Source of the DNA: Flavobacterium segetis
GTDB lineage: Bacteria > Bacteroidota > Bacteroidia > Flavobacteriales > Flavobacteriaceae
Reading direction: 5' to 3'
Length of the DNA stretch: 64,000 nucleotides
Assembly: GCF_900129575.1 (NCBI RefSeq)
Contig: NZ_FQWE01000003.1
Coordinates: forward strand, 248,001 to 312,000
The position numbers and the translations under genes were made by a program. This document shows, piece by piece, positions 26,275 to 37,803 of this stretch. The first letter of the stretch is position 1. Every line of letters starts with the position of its first letter. A model generated the notes under the pieces. It was not told the DNA's origin, searched no databases, and was given only the letters and a program-made list of their open reading frames with translations.

Positions 26275-26787
26275 ATGGAAGAAATAATAAATAAAGTTGC
26301 CAATAGCGTGCTGGAAATTTTCGATCTCGAAGATTATTATTTAAAAGGTACACGGGTGCAAGTCGATATTTCGCAATGGCTGATAGAAGGCTTTTTATTA
26401 AAAGAAAAAGACTTTAGAGAGTCTTTAAAAAACAACGATTGGTCACAATATCAAGATCAATATGTCGCTATTAACTGCAGTACAGATGCTATTGTACCCG
26501 CTTGGGCATCCATTTTAGTTGCGATACAATTAGCGCCATTTGCAAAAAAAATAATAAATGGAACGATTGAGGATTTAGAAGCTTCGCTTTATGAAGAATT
26601 ACTATCTAAAATTGATTACTCCGTTTATACAAACAAGTCCATAATCATTAAAGGATGTTCCAGAAAACCAGTACCTATGCGGGCTTACGTGCTAGCTGCA
26701 CATTATCTGCAACCGTTTGCCAGAAGTATAATGTATGGTGAAGCATGCTCGGCAGTTCCTTTGTTTAAAGCTAATAAAAAAGTTTGA
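26275..26787 (+). CDS. DUF2480 family protein
   Basis: A 170-aa cytosolic protein typical of Bacteroidota, found in many genomes beside suf genes. Start 26275 (MEEIINKVANSVLEIFDLED) is preferred over an upstream in-frame ATG at 26242 that adds eleven atypical residues. Visible blocks are DISQWLIEGFLLKEKDFR, CSTDAIVPAWA and KGCSRKPVPMRAY; the conserved Cys residues could be meaningful but no metal role is established. The function is unknown; context suggests a link to Fe-S biogenesis. Confidence 0.85.
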   Translation: MEEIINKVANSVLEIFDLEDYYLKGTRVQVDISQWLIEGFLLKEKDFRESLKNNDWSQYQDQYVAINCSTDAIVPAWASILVAIQLAPFAKKIINGTIEDLEASLYEELLSKIDYSVYTNKSIIIKGCSRKPVPMRAYVLAAHYLQPFARSIMYGEACSAVPLFKANKKV

Positions 26788-26845
26788 TCTCTTTAGATTA
26801 TAATTTCATAACACAAATTATTTATAGTTTAAAGTAATAATTATC

Positions 26846-26853
26846 TATTTTTG
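26846..26853 (+). promoter_or_regulatory. Possible -7 element (TATTTTTG) of the DUF3078 gene
   Basis: Matches TAnnTTTG 25 bp before the start at 26878. Because it overlaps an alternative upstream start (26851), it supports the later one. Confidence 0.4.
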
Positions 26854-26877
26854 ACAAAACTTTCAACAATAATTTCT

Positions 26878-27726
26878 ATGAAAAAAACAGTAATTATTTC
26901 ATTTCTATTTTTGACATTTATAGCTGTCAAGGCACAAGAAACTGTTCAAGATAGCACAAAATTATGGAAGAGAAATGGAAACATCTCGTTGCTTTTTAAT
27001 CAAACGGCTTACAATAAGCAATGGCTAGGAGGCGGAACTTCTAATGTTGCAGGAAACTTTGGACTTAACTACGACTTCAATTACAAAAATGGTGATGTTG
27101 TTTGGGATAATAAATTCATTTTAGCTTATGGCCTTAGCAAAATAAAAGGAGATGAGAAAACTGCAAAAACTGACGATCGTTTAGAATTGAATTCTCTTTG
27201 GGGTAAGAATGCGTCTGGTCAGTGGTACTATTCTATGTTTTTTAACTTCAAAAGTCAAGTAGATACTGGCTTAGATAAGAATATGACAAAAATATCTCAT
27301 TTCTTTTCTCCCGCTTTCTTTCAACTAGGTCCCGGAATTTTATGGAAAAAAAATGACAATTTAAGCGTTAATTTTTCTCCTGCAACTGCTAAACTAATAA
27401 TAGTTCACCCTCATTTTACTGAATTCGGATCTTCATTTGGAGTTCTGCAAGGAGATTCCTCTCGATTTGAATTTGGAGCAAGTATATCAGCTTATTATAA
27501 ACTTAATTTAATGACCAATGTTTCTGTTGAAAACCGATTGAATTTATATTCTAATTATCTTGATAATCCGCAAAATGTTGATGTGGATTACCAAATGAAT
27601 GTAGTTATGAAAATAAATAAATATCTATCAGCAAATATAGCCTTACAAGCTATTTATGATGATAATTCGGTAAAGGCAGTTCAGATTCGAGAAGTTTTTG
27701 GCTTGGGTGTTAATTATGGCTTTTAA
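26878..27726 (+). CDS. DUF3078 outer-membrane beta-barrel protein
   Basis: A 282-aa protein: signal peptide MKKTVIISFLFLTFIAVKAQ, then WKRNGNISLLFNQTAYNKQWLGG and NVAGNFGLNYDF, typical of DUF3078, with alternating aromatic/Gly strands to the C-terminal GLGVNYGF (terminal Phe, as in outer-membrane barrels). Followed by a strong terminator. Function unknown. Confidence 0.88.
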   Translation: MKKTVIISFLFLTFIAVKAQETVQDSTKLWKRNGNISLLFNQTAYNKQWLGGGTSNVAGNFGLNYDFNYKNGDVVWDNKFILAYGLSKIKGDEKTAKTDDRLELNSLWGKNASGQWYYSMFFNFKSQVDTGLDKNMTKISHFFSPAFFQLGPGILWKKNDNLSVNFSPATAKLIIVHPHFTEFGSSFGVLQGDSSRFEFGASISAYYKLNLMTNVSVENRLNLYSNYLDNPQNVDVDYQMNVVMKINKYLSANIALQAIYDDNSVKAVQIREVFGLGVNYGF

Positions 27727-27742
27727 GTAAATATAATTTTGC

Positions 27743-27780
27743 AAAAAATACCTTTAGAAAATTTCTAAAGGTATTTTTTA
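27743..27780 (+). terminator. Terminator after the DUF3078 gene
   Basis: A perfect stem (AAATACCTTTAGAAA with TTTCTAAAGGTATTT) with a flanking A and T run on each side, so it may act in both directions. Confidence 0.85.
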
Positions 27781-27839
27781 TTTTATCTTATTAGAAAATA
27801 ACGAACATTAAACAATCATCTCAATCAAAATTCTTTAGC

Positions 27840-29144
27840 TTATTTTGGCGCAGCTATTTCCATTAAAAATGTAGCAAGTAAGGCTCCATAAGTTCCTATT
27901 ACATAACCAAAGACAGCTAGAAGAACACCTACACTCGCTAATGATGGATGAAAAGCGGAAGCTATAATGGGCGCCGATGCTGCTCCACCTATGTTTGCCT
28001 TACTTCCCACGGCAAGGAAAAAGTAGGGTGCTTTAATTATTTTGGCAACGATGACTAAAAGTAAAACGTGTATTGACATCCAGATAAGTCCTACGACTAA
28101 TAATCCAGGATTACTCATAACAGATCCTAAATCCATTTTCATTCCAATTGAAGCTACTAAAATATAAATAAAAACGCTTCCTATTTTACTCGCTCCAGCG
28201 CCTTCATATTCCTTGAGTTTAGTAAATGAAAATAAAATTCCTAATGCAGTGGCAATTGTAACCATCCAAAAAAAGCGATCTCCAAAAGTTGAAGCAAAAC
28301 TTGTAGGATCATTTACAATTGTGAAATTAGCTTTCAATAAATCAGAGATTGAATTACTTCCCCAATGTGATAGTCCCACTGCTGTAAAAGCTATTCCTAA
28401 AATCACCATTAAATCCGTAAGACTTGGGTTTCTAGTTACAGTGCTGGAATAAGCAGTTACCTTTTCTTTTAATTCATCAATAGAACGATTATCCGCCTTT
28501 AACCATTTGTCGATCTTTTCTTTTCTTCCAATACCAAAAAGCAATATAGCCATCCAAATATTAGCTACTACAATATCTACCAATACCATGGCTCCATATT
28601 TTTCTTGATTGTATTGAAATACTTCAAGCATTGCAGCTTGATTTGCTCCGCCGCCAATCCAACTACCCGCTATTGTTGAGAGCCCGCGCCACACGGCATC
28701 AAAGCCTGCTCCGCCAACGGTTTCAGGAGAAAAAATAGACATGATTAAAACTGCAAGTGGAGCACCAATAATTACACCAACTGTTCCCGTAAAAAACATT
28801 ATTAAAGCCTTAGGACCTAATTTAAACATTGCTTTTAAATCAATACTCAAAGTCATTAAAACTAAAGCTGCTGGAAGTAAATATCGACTAGCGATAAAAT
28901 ATATAGATGATTTTTGTGTTATTATTTCGCCATTTTCTCCCATTTCACTCCATTCTGGCGAAATGATATTTAATGAACTAAATATAGATGGTAGCAAATA
29001 ACACATTAATAGAGACGGAAAAATAATATAGAATTTCTTCCAAAAGCCATCTTTGATTGAAGAGGTGTAAAACACAAAAGCCAAAAGCAACATTAACAAT
29101 CCAAATACTATTGTATCATCAGTAATAAAAGGCCGATTTATCAT
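27840..29144 (-). CDS. DUF819 family membrane protein
   Basis: A 434-aa polytopic protein with about ten hydrophobic segments. Family features are the GLSTIAGSWIGGGANQAAMLE block and GSKANIGGAASAPIIASAFHP near the C-terminus, typical of DUF819 (YjcL-like), a group with sodium/solute-carrier-like topology. No transported substrate is established. Monocistronic. Confidence 0.88.
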   Translation of the reverse strand: MINRPFITDDTIVFGLLMLLLAFVFYTSSIKDGFWKKFYIIFPSLLMCYLLPSIFSSLNIISPEWSEMGENGEIITQKSSIYFIASRYLLPAALVLMTLSIDLKAMFKLGPKALIMFFTGTVGVIIGAPLAVLIMSIFSPETVGGAGFDAVWRGLSTIAGSWIGGGANQAAMLEVFQYNQEKYGAMVLVDIVVANIWMAILLFGIGRKEKIDKWLKADNRSIDELKEKVTAYSSTVTRNPSLTDLMVILGIAFTAVGLSHWGSNSISDLLKANFTIVNDPTSFASTFGDRFFWMVTIATALGILFSFTKLKEYEGAGASKIGSVFIYILVASIGMKMDLGSVMSNPGLLVVGLIWMSIHVLLLVIVAKIIKAPYFFLAVGSKANIGGAASAPIIASAFHPSLASVGVLLAVFGYVIGTYGALLATFLMEIAAPK

Positions 29145-29471
29145 ATTTATAAATTTCGTTGCAAAATAAGGTATTTTAAACTCAAAATTGCTAATTCTAA
29201 TTATACTTTGAATTCTATGACAATGGCTTTCATGGTTTAAAAGGAAGTTGTGTTTTTGTAAAACAAAATTTGATTACTGTTTCCTTGCCTATGTTTTGTG
29301 AAACATCCTTGATATCAGTTACTATATAATTTATTGTATTTACAAGGAATTATAAATTTACTTGATTGCCCATGCGATTACGCTACATATGATTTAAAGT
29401 TGTATTGACAAATAAATAACACATTTAACTCAACACTTTTAATCATTAAAGTTGTTGTTTCATGATAGAAT
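29145..29471. other. 327-bp intergenic region, no gene seen
   Basis: AT-rich, with stops in all frames. A near-palindrome at 29431-29458 (CAACACTTTTAAT/ATTAAAGTTGTTG) lies just after the DUF1853 stop and may be its terminator. Nothing else is recognised. Confidence 0.4.
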
Positions 29472-30269
29472 TTACCACCATACAATGAAAAATTGTAAAT
29501 AGGAATTCTTATGTTTTTGCCAACACAATGGCGATTGTTTTTGTTTAATACTTAAATAAATATATTTTACAACATCATTGAAGTCTGTCCAAGTTTCGTT
29601 TTCAGTTGGATCAATTCCCCATTCGGTTTTTATAGGAAGATAATATGTTTTATCGACACTATTAAGGCTTTTGAAAGTTTCCACATTGATATAATAGCCT
29701 TTTATCGCTTTTTGAAAAACAGGGTGGTAAATTCCTTGATAATCAAAAGGAATGAATAACGACACTAAAAAACATAGCGCTTGAGAAACTTCGTGAATTG
29801 CCAAAGTATTAAGCAGTGTGGCAGTACAGTCATGATAAAGTATAGGAAATTGTTTTGTTTTCAATTTTTCTAATTTCTCTTTCAAGGAATCATTTCTATT
29901 TGGACCAATCCAATTATTTATCGGTTCTACTGAAATACTGGGATCATAGAGATAAAATTTATAGGCTAACTCAAGGTGGATGCATTGTTTTGTGTTTTCA
30001 TCTTGAATAATAAAATCAATCTCACCGATAGTTTTTTTGTCTTCAATTATTTGAATGTTTTCATAGAGCAATTTGTATTTTGTAGAAGATCTAATTAATT
30101 CAGCAACTATTCTTTCTATTAAATGACCCAACCTTAAATTAATAGGTAATTGAAATTCCAGGTGAGATACTAGATCTAATTCCGATAAGTTAAAAGTTTG
30201 ACAGCCGGTAATAGAAGAATCTAAACTCTTTGCTTTCATAATTGATGCAATTCTCGACTTCATTTTCAT
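29472..30269 (-). CDS. DUF1853 family protein
   Basis: A 265-aa protein matching DUF1853: LRLGHLIERIV, the GEIDFIIQ and HLELAYKFYLYDP strands (the acid and Glu-x-x-x-Lys positions recall a PD-(D/E)XK nuclease core) and NNWIGPNRNDSLKEKLEKL. Length is slightly below average for the family and the C-terminus (HKNSYLQFFIVWW) looks intact. The biochemical role is unknown; a nuclease-like fold is inference from the motif layout. Confidence 0.82.
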   Translation of the reverse strand: MKMKSRIASIMKAKSLDSSITGCQTFNLSELDLVSHLEFQLPINLRLGHLIERIVAELIRSSTKYKLLYENIQIIEDKKTIGEIDFIIQDENTKQCIHLELAYKFYLYDPSISVEPINNWIGPNRNDSLKEKLEKLKTKQFPILYHDCTATLLNTLAIHEVSQALCFLVSLFIPFDYQGIYHPVFQKAIKGYYINVETFKSLNSVDKTYYLPIKTEWGIDPTENETWTDFNDVVKYIYLSIKQKQSPLCWQKHKNSYLQFFIVWW

Positions 30270-31680
30270 TTTATAATTGTTATAATTAGTGTACTTTTTT
30301 CTAATGTTTTCTGAGGAAACTTACTATTTTACTTTTCGACTATTACGTTTTTTGCTTCGTATAATTGACCTCTTCAGTTCCTATAAAAAATTTAATAATT
30401 TACAGAACACAGTGACAATTTACTAATTGTGGCCAAAGAGCGAAGCGGTTCGTAATCTTATTTCTTATCAGCAATCATAATGATGCAAGTGACTGCGATA
30501 AGCTGACCAATTTTAAGAGCGTGAGCCAAAAGATTTAATATAAATCTTCTATAAACTGATCAACAAAAATTATTAACATACTTGAAAAAGTTAGAATAAT
30601 TTTTTTTCACCCAAAATTTCTGGGGTTAATGACTGGTCTTTATCTTTTTCAACTTGCCTATGAAACGTTATTTAAAACTCAAAATCATCAATAAATTAAA
30701 CATTTAAAAAAGTTATTAAGAAATTTGATTCTTTTACATAGGAACCTTTGCTATCGGAAGTAGTGTTTTTAGGACTGACAAGTCTGTTCAATTTTTTTAA
30801 TTTTCCGCTCATTATTTATGTTCTCAATTATGATTAAATATCCTATACCGCATCCAGGTTGACACAGATAATTTCTGCATAAAATTCCAATTTATTTTCG
30901 TTCATGAAAGACAATTTTAGAAAACAAAATTCGTCCCAAAAACTTAAAGCTACCATCTATATTTAAGATATTTGCGCTTTCAGGAAATTCAGATAAATAT
31001 TTCAATCTAAATTTGTTATTGTTTTAAAATTCGTTGATTTTTTTTTTTAGGTATTATTAATAGAGTTATCAGCTTTTAATTTTAATATTTTAAAATATAA
31101 TTTTATACTTTCATCTTCATATTTTGATGGAACATATAATTTTCATTTATACCAATAATTAATTTGGTTGTGTCTTTTGCTTTTTAATTTTTTTTAATTA
31201 TGAAACTTTATAATTTGAATTTTATAGTTTGTCGAATTAACTTCAATATTATTTACTTTTTTATCATATCTAATGACCGGAAATTGAGGAAATGTTAAGA
31301 ATACTTTTGGGTTTTTATGAATATAATCAACCATTTCTACAAATAGAGGATTAATAATTTCTTTCTCAATATCTAGTTTTGTTTTTACTTTTTCACTGTA
31401 TTATGGTTAATCTATCCCATTTTTTTGATTTGTAGACCCTACTACCTTATAATTCCTAAATGTAGAAATAATAATTTTATTATAAATCAGCGAAGATTTC
31501 TAATTTCTACCATTTAAATTCCAAAATCGAAACCTATTTACATTACTATTATCGCATGAGGTATAGTGCCGAAGTTTTGTGAGAAAATCGTTTTATATGA
31601 TCCCGAATTTAGGGACTATGTAAAAGATTGCAGCGTACACCCCGACCCAGCTGTAATAATAATGAAAGCGAGAACATGAC
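30270..31680. other. 1.4-kb gene-poor region with decayed minus-strand coding traces
   Basis: No intact gene. On the minus strand I see short coding-like tracts, including one ending at 30458 (AHALKIGQLIAVTCIIMIADKK, broken by a stop upstream) and the larger set at 30769-31400. Stops are frequent otherwise. Nothing here resembles an RNA gene to me. Confidence 0.45.
30769..31400 (-). pseudogene. Degraded gene remnant(s), family not recognised
   Basis: Three coding-like tracts in series on the minus strand. 31400 to 31194 reads KTKLDIEKEIINPLFVEMV, DYIHKNPKVFLTFPQFPV and ends at a stop. Around 31130-31075 the frame reads KLYVPSKYEDESIKLYF. 31030 to 30769 reads FRLKYLSEFPESANILNI, FKFLGRILFSKIVFHERK, a stop, then LCQPGCGIGYLIII. 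Each has plausible residue composition but the tracts are in different frames. I cannot name the parent gene or say whether it was one gene or several. Confidence 0.45.
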
Positions 31681-31717
31681 AAAAAAAATCCCTATTGAAA
31701 CTCAAAAGGGATTTTGT
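31681..31717 (-). terminator. Terminator of hflX
   Basis: Read on the minus strand: AAAATCCCT, a 14-nt loop, AGGGATTTTTTTT. It lies 20 bp after the hflX stop. Confidence 0.75.
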
Positions 31718-31736
31718 AAAGTAGAAAATACTTTAG

Positions 31737-32987
31737 TTATTCGGTGTCGTTATCGTCGTTATCGTCTTTCTCGACAGCATCTTTATAATCAGGGTACAAA
31801 AATTTATTGTAAGGAAAGCGCGTGATATGAATTTGTCGTACAACTTCGTAAACACGTTCTCTAAACTCTTCAAAATTTTCTTTATTAGTAGCCGAAATGA
31901 ACAATGCATTTTGCTCGCCAACTCGATTCATCCAGGTAGATTTCCACTCTTCTAGAGTGTAATGTCTTGGTGTTTTTTCGGTCATTAAATCATCTGCGTC
32001 AATAGTCAAATGCTTGTAAGCATCAATTTTATTAAAAACCATGATCACTGGTTTGTCATTTGCTTTGATGTCCAATAACGTTTGATTTACCGATGCGATA
32101 TGGTCTTCAAATTCAGGATGCGAGATATCAACAACATGCAATAATAAGTCGGCTTCGCGAACTTCATCTAATGTACTTTTAAAAGAATCTACTAATTGTG
32201 TTGGCAATTTTCGAATAAATCCTACTGTATCCGAAAGCAAGAAAGGTAAGTTTTTGATCACCACTTTGCGAACGGTTGTGTCCAAAGTTGCAAAAAGTTT
32301 GTTCTCCACAAAAACATCACTTTTACCTACTGCGTTCATTAAAGTTGATTTCCCAACATTAGTATACCCCACTAAAGCCACACGAACCATTGCACCACGA
32401 TTTCCGCGTTGCACGCCTTGTTGCTTATCGATAGTTTTTATTTTTTCTTTCAATAATGCAATACGGTCACGCACAATACGTCTGTCTGTTTCAATTTCCG
32501 TTTCACCAGGTCCACGCATTCCAATTCCTCCTTTTTGGCGCTCAAGGTGCGTCCACATTCCGGAAAGTCTCGGCAATAAATATTGACATTGCGCTAATTC
32601 TACTTGCGTTCTCGCATATGAAGTCTCAGCACGTTGTGCAAAAATATCAAGTATAAGGTGCGTTCGATCAAGGATTTTACATTCGGTTAATATTTTGGAG
32701 ATATTTTTTTGCTGTGATGGTGATAATTCATCGTCAAATACCAAAGTCGAAATGTCATTTTCTTTGACAAACTGATGAATTTCTTCAATCTTTCCTGTTC
32801 CCACAAATGTCTTAGGATTTGGACGTTCCATTTTTTGCGAAAAGCGCTTCACCACTTGACCTCCAGCGGTAAAAGTCAAAAACTCCAATTCGTCTAGGTA
32901 TTCATTTAGTTTTTCTTCACTCTGATTTTGAGTCACAATACCTACAATGGCTGTCTTTTCGAAATTTATTACTTCTTTTTCTAACAT
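31737..32987 (-). CDS. hflX: GTPase HflX
   Basis: A 416-aa ribosome-associated GTPase that splits or rescues ribosomes under stress. N-terminal HflX domain (FVGTGKIEEI), the RGPGETEIETDRR linker block, then G-domain motifs: VGYTNVGKSTLMN (G1), LSDTVGFIRKLP (G3) and VFNKIDAY (G4). The C-terminus ends in an acidic tail (EKDDNDDNDTE). Complete. Confidence 0.97.
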   Translation of the reverse strand: MLEKEVINFEKTAIVGIVTQNQSEEKLNEYLDELEFLTFTAGGQVVKRFSQKMERPNPKTFVGTGKIEEIHQFVKENDISTLVFDDELSPSQQKNISKILTECKILDRTHLILDIFAQRAETSYARTQVELAQCQYLLPRLSGMWTHLERQKGGIGMRGPGETEIETDRRIVRDRIALLKEKIKTIDKQQGVQRGNRGAMVRVALVGYTNVGKSTLMNAVGKSDVFVENKLFATLDTTVRKVVIKNLPFLLSDTVGFIRKLPTQLVDSFKSTLDEVREADLLLHVVDISHPEFEDHIASVNQTLLDIKANDKPVIMVFNKIDAYKHLTIDADDLMTEKTPRHYTLEEWKSTWMNRVGEQNALFISATNKENFEEFRERVYEVVRQIHITRFPYNKFLYPDYKDAVEKDDNDDNDTE

Positions 32988-33489
32988 ACTTTTAAATAAG
33001 TGACAAATTTAATGATTTGTGAGGGACTTATGAGGTTATCGAATTATAAATAAATCACAACATACGAATAATGATATATTTAGCCATAAATAGTATAAAA
33101 ATCGATTATATAAACTAAAAATGTATTTCCAAAATAAGACCTCAAATTGCTTTTGTGCATCCCTAAATTAAAACAATTGGAAGAAAATGAATCTGCGAAT
33201 CTGTGGTCAAACCTTTAAAACTAAAACATAAGAAAACAAATCTGCAAATCAGTGGCCGAACTTTTTAAAATAGACTAAAATTAAACAACAAAAGCATCTA
33301 AAAATAAATCTGCGAATCAGTGGCCGAATCTTTAAAACTAAAAAATTTAAGAAAAGAATATGCGAATCCGGGGTCAACCCTTTAATAATAAGCAGCACAA
33401 TTTATGGAAAAAATGCTTTCCCTGTAATTGTAATTCGTAAGGCAAGACTACCGTATATTTTAATTATTTTTACAACAAACTATGAATCA
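32988..33489. other. 502-bp intergenic region between hflX and the DUF6377 gene
   Basis: Divergent promoters are expected here. Its second half is filled by a degenerate repeat (33190-33392). No small ORF or RNA recognised. Confidence 0.4.
33190..33392 (+). repeat. Four degenerate direct repeats (AATCTGCGAATCAGTGGC family)
   Basis: Copies begin near 33191, 33240, 33307 and 33357. Each has AATCTGCGAATC, then GTGGYC (GGGGTC in the last) and an ACCTTTAAAACTAAAA-like tail. Spacing alternates at about 50 and 67 bp. They sit immediately upstream of the DUF6377 gene; similar text occurs in intergenic regions of other Bacteroidota as I recall. Confidence 0.75.
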
Positions 33490-35139
33490 ATGAATCGATT
33501 TTTAAATCTACTAATTGTATTTCTTTTTCCCGCTTTTCTTTTTGCACAAAGTAATTTTAATGACTTGTTAAATGAACTGGATCAAACTATTGCTAATCCT
33601 GCATTTTATTTGGATAAAAAAGAAAGTTACATCGGCAAACTCAAAGTGCAATGCATGCACGCAACGACTGATCTAGAAAAATATGCTTGTAATGAAAAAT
33701 TATACTTAGCTTATAAATCCTATCAGTCTGATTCGGCGATGGTTTACGCCCGCAAAGGTTTTCAAATTGCGAAAAAATTAGACGAGCTAAAAAAGCTAGC
33801 TCACGCACAACTAAATTTAGCTTCGATAATGGCAACTTTAGGAATGTATAAGGAATCAACTGATTTATTAAAACTAATATCTATTGAATCTACTGCTGAT
33901 TTAAAGGGTTATTATTTTAATACGAGCAGTGTAATTTATGGCTATATGTATGATTACGCGGCATCACCACAAGAAAAACAAAAGTATATTGAACTAACTA
34001 GAAAATACCGCGATTCGTCCCTACAGTATTTTAAGCCGCACACTAGCGCTTTTATAATGGCTAAATCTAGTTTCTTTATAGATGTAGGGCAATATGATAA
34101 AAGCTTAGCGTTGCTGCTTCCGTATTTTCCAAAAATCACTAAAGAAAATCCCGATCGAGCAGTTTTTGCCTATTTAATTTCACAGGCTTATCGGCAAAAA
34201 AACGAACTCGATCAACAGAAAAAATGGTTGGCTATCTCAGCAATTTCTGATTTGGCTTTAGCCAAAAAAGAATATATTTCATTGCGTTCTTTAGCGTTTA
34301 TAATGTATAAAAGTGGCGATATTGATCGTGCTTATAAATATATTGAACGTTCATTAGCCGACGCTCTTTTTTGTAATGCCCGATTACGGACTTATGAAAT
34401 TTCTAAAATGTTGCCCATCATCAACGAAGCGTATCAAAAACAAAATGAAACCAATCGATTCCAATTAATTCTGTTTTTGATGAGTACAAGTGTATTGTCA
34501 CTATTTCTTTTAGGCGCTCTTTTTATGCTTTTTAAGCAAATGAAAAAAGTGGCAAAAGCAAAAGAGGATTTAGGTTTAGCTAATACTAAACTGCTAGAAT
34601 TGAATGGAGAGTTAAGTGTTTTTAATAAAAAATTGAATGATAACAATTACAATTTAACTGAAACTAATTTATTAAAGGAAATTTACATAGGCCGCTACAT
34701 GGATCAATGTTCTGATTACATACTCAAACTAGACGAATACCGTAGAAAATTAAATAGTATGGCTACATCAGGCAGAATAAATGAACTAACGCAAGCCGTA
34801 AAATCAAAAAATTTTATTGAAATTGAACTCGCAGCTTTTTTAAACACTTTTGACGTAACCTTTCTACAACTTTTTCCAAATTTTATCGAAGAATTTTCGG
34901 CTTTATTAAATGATAGTGAAACAGTGCAGTTGAAAGAAGGTGAATTGCTAAACACTGAATTACGAATTTTTGCACTAATTAGGCTTGGCATAAAAGACAG
35001 TGCAAAAATTGCTACTTTCTTGCGTTATTCCGTTTCTACTATTTATAATTATCGGTCGCAAATCAAGAGTAAGGCAGCCGGCGCACGAGAGGATTTTGAG
35101 TCTCAAGTAATGCGTATCGGAACAAAATTAAACCAATAA
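33490..35139 (+). CDS. DUF6377 membrane regulator (TPR-like sensor with HTH)
   Basis: A 549-aa protein with signal peptide (MNRFLNLLIVFLFPAFLFAQ), a TPR-like helical periplasmic region (residues 30-320, for example YKESTDLLKLISIEST), one membrane segment at about 322-347, a coiled coil (EDLGLANTKLLELNGELSVFNKKLN) and a C-terminal helix-turn-helix-like domain ending SAKIATFLRYSVSTIYNYRSQIKSKAAG, LuxR-like in spacing. DUF6377 proteins commonly sit beside sus-type genes, and here the GH97 gene follows 298 bp downstream in the same direction. Likely senses a glycan-linked signal across the membrane; inference. Confidence 0.82.
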   Translation: MNRFLNLLIVFLFPAFLFAQSNFNDLLNELDQTIANPAFYLDKKESYIGKLKVQCMHATTDLEKYACNEKLYLAYKSYQSDSAMVYARKGFQIAKKLDELKKLAHAQLNLASIMATLGMYKESTDLLKLISIESTADLKGYYFNTSSVIYGYMYDYAASPQEKQKYIELTRKYRDSSLQYFKPHTSAFIMAKSSFFIDVGQYDKSLALLLPYFPKITKENPDRAVFAYLISQAYRQKNELDQQKKWLAISAISDLALAKKEYISLRSLAFIMYKSGDIDRAYKYIERSLADALFCNARLRTYEISKMLPIINEAYQKQNETNRFQLILFLMSTSVLSLFLLGALFMLFKQMKKVAKAKEDLGLANTKLLELNGELSVFNKKLNDNNYNLTETNLLKEIYIGRYMDQCSDYILKLDEYRRKLNSMATSGRINELTQAVKSKNFIEIELAAFLNTFDVTFLQLFPNFIEEFSALLNDSETVQLKEGELLNTELRIFALIRLGIKDSAKIATFLRYSVSTIYNYRSQIKSKAAGAREDFESQVMRIGTKLNQ

Positions 35140-35371
35140 ATCATGAACTTATAAAATCTCAATAACTCTTAAAATTTTATAAAAAGCACAATTTCTGATA
35201 ATGTAGTACTACTTTTTTATTGATCTGATTTTAATTAACTACCTATAAATCATTATATTGCAAACATAAAAAGGAATTGTAATCTACTTTCTTAAATTCT
35301 TCAAAAAATAATGCGATTAAAGAGTTTACTTTTACTTTTTGATCCTTCTTAATAGGATAATCTGATTGTGA

Positions 35372-37552
<2,181 letters not shown>

Positions 37553-37574
37553 ACTATATATTTTATAAAAAATT

Positions 37575-37610
37575 ACCCCCAAATAGTTCTTCACTATTTG
37601 GGGGTTTTTT
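37575..37610 (+). terminator. Terminator after susB
   Basis: A perfect 12-bp stem (ACCCCCAAATAG with CTATTTGGGGGT, loop of 7) followed by a run of T. Confidence 0.9.
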
Positions 37611-37803
37611 ATCAATAAAAAGGTCAGATTCTTTTTTGAAATTGAACAACATAGCAATAAATTAAATCTGTTTTTTGAGATCGCTTTTTAGCAGTTTTAA
37701 CATCAATACCTTAATCAAGGATTAAGTTTTAACCGTTTTAATCTTAATAGAAAAATTGTTGCTCTTATGTGGTTCTAAGAAAATAAATCATTGGACCCAA
37801 AAA

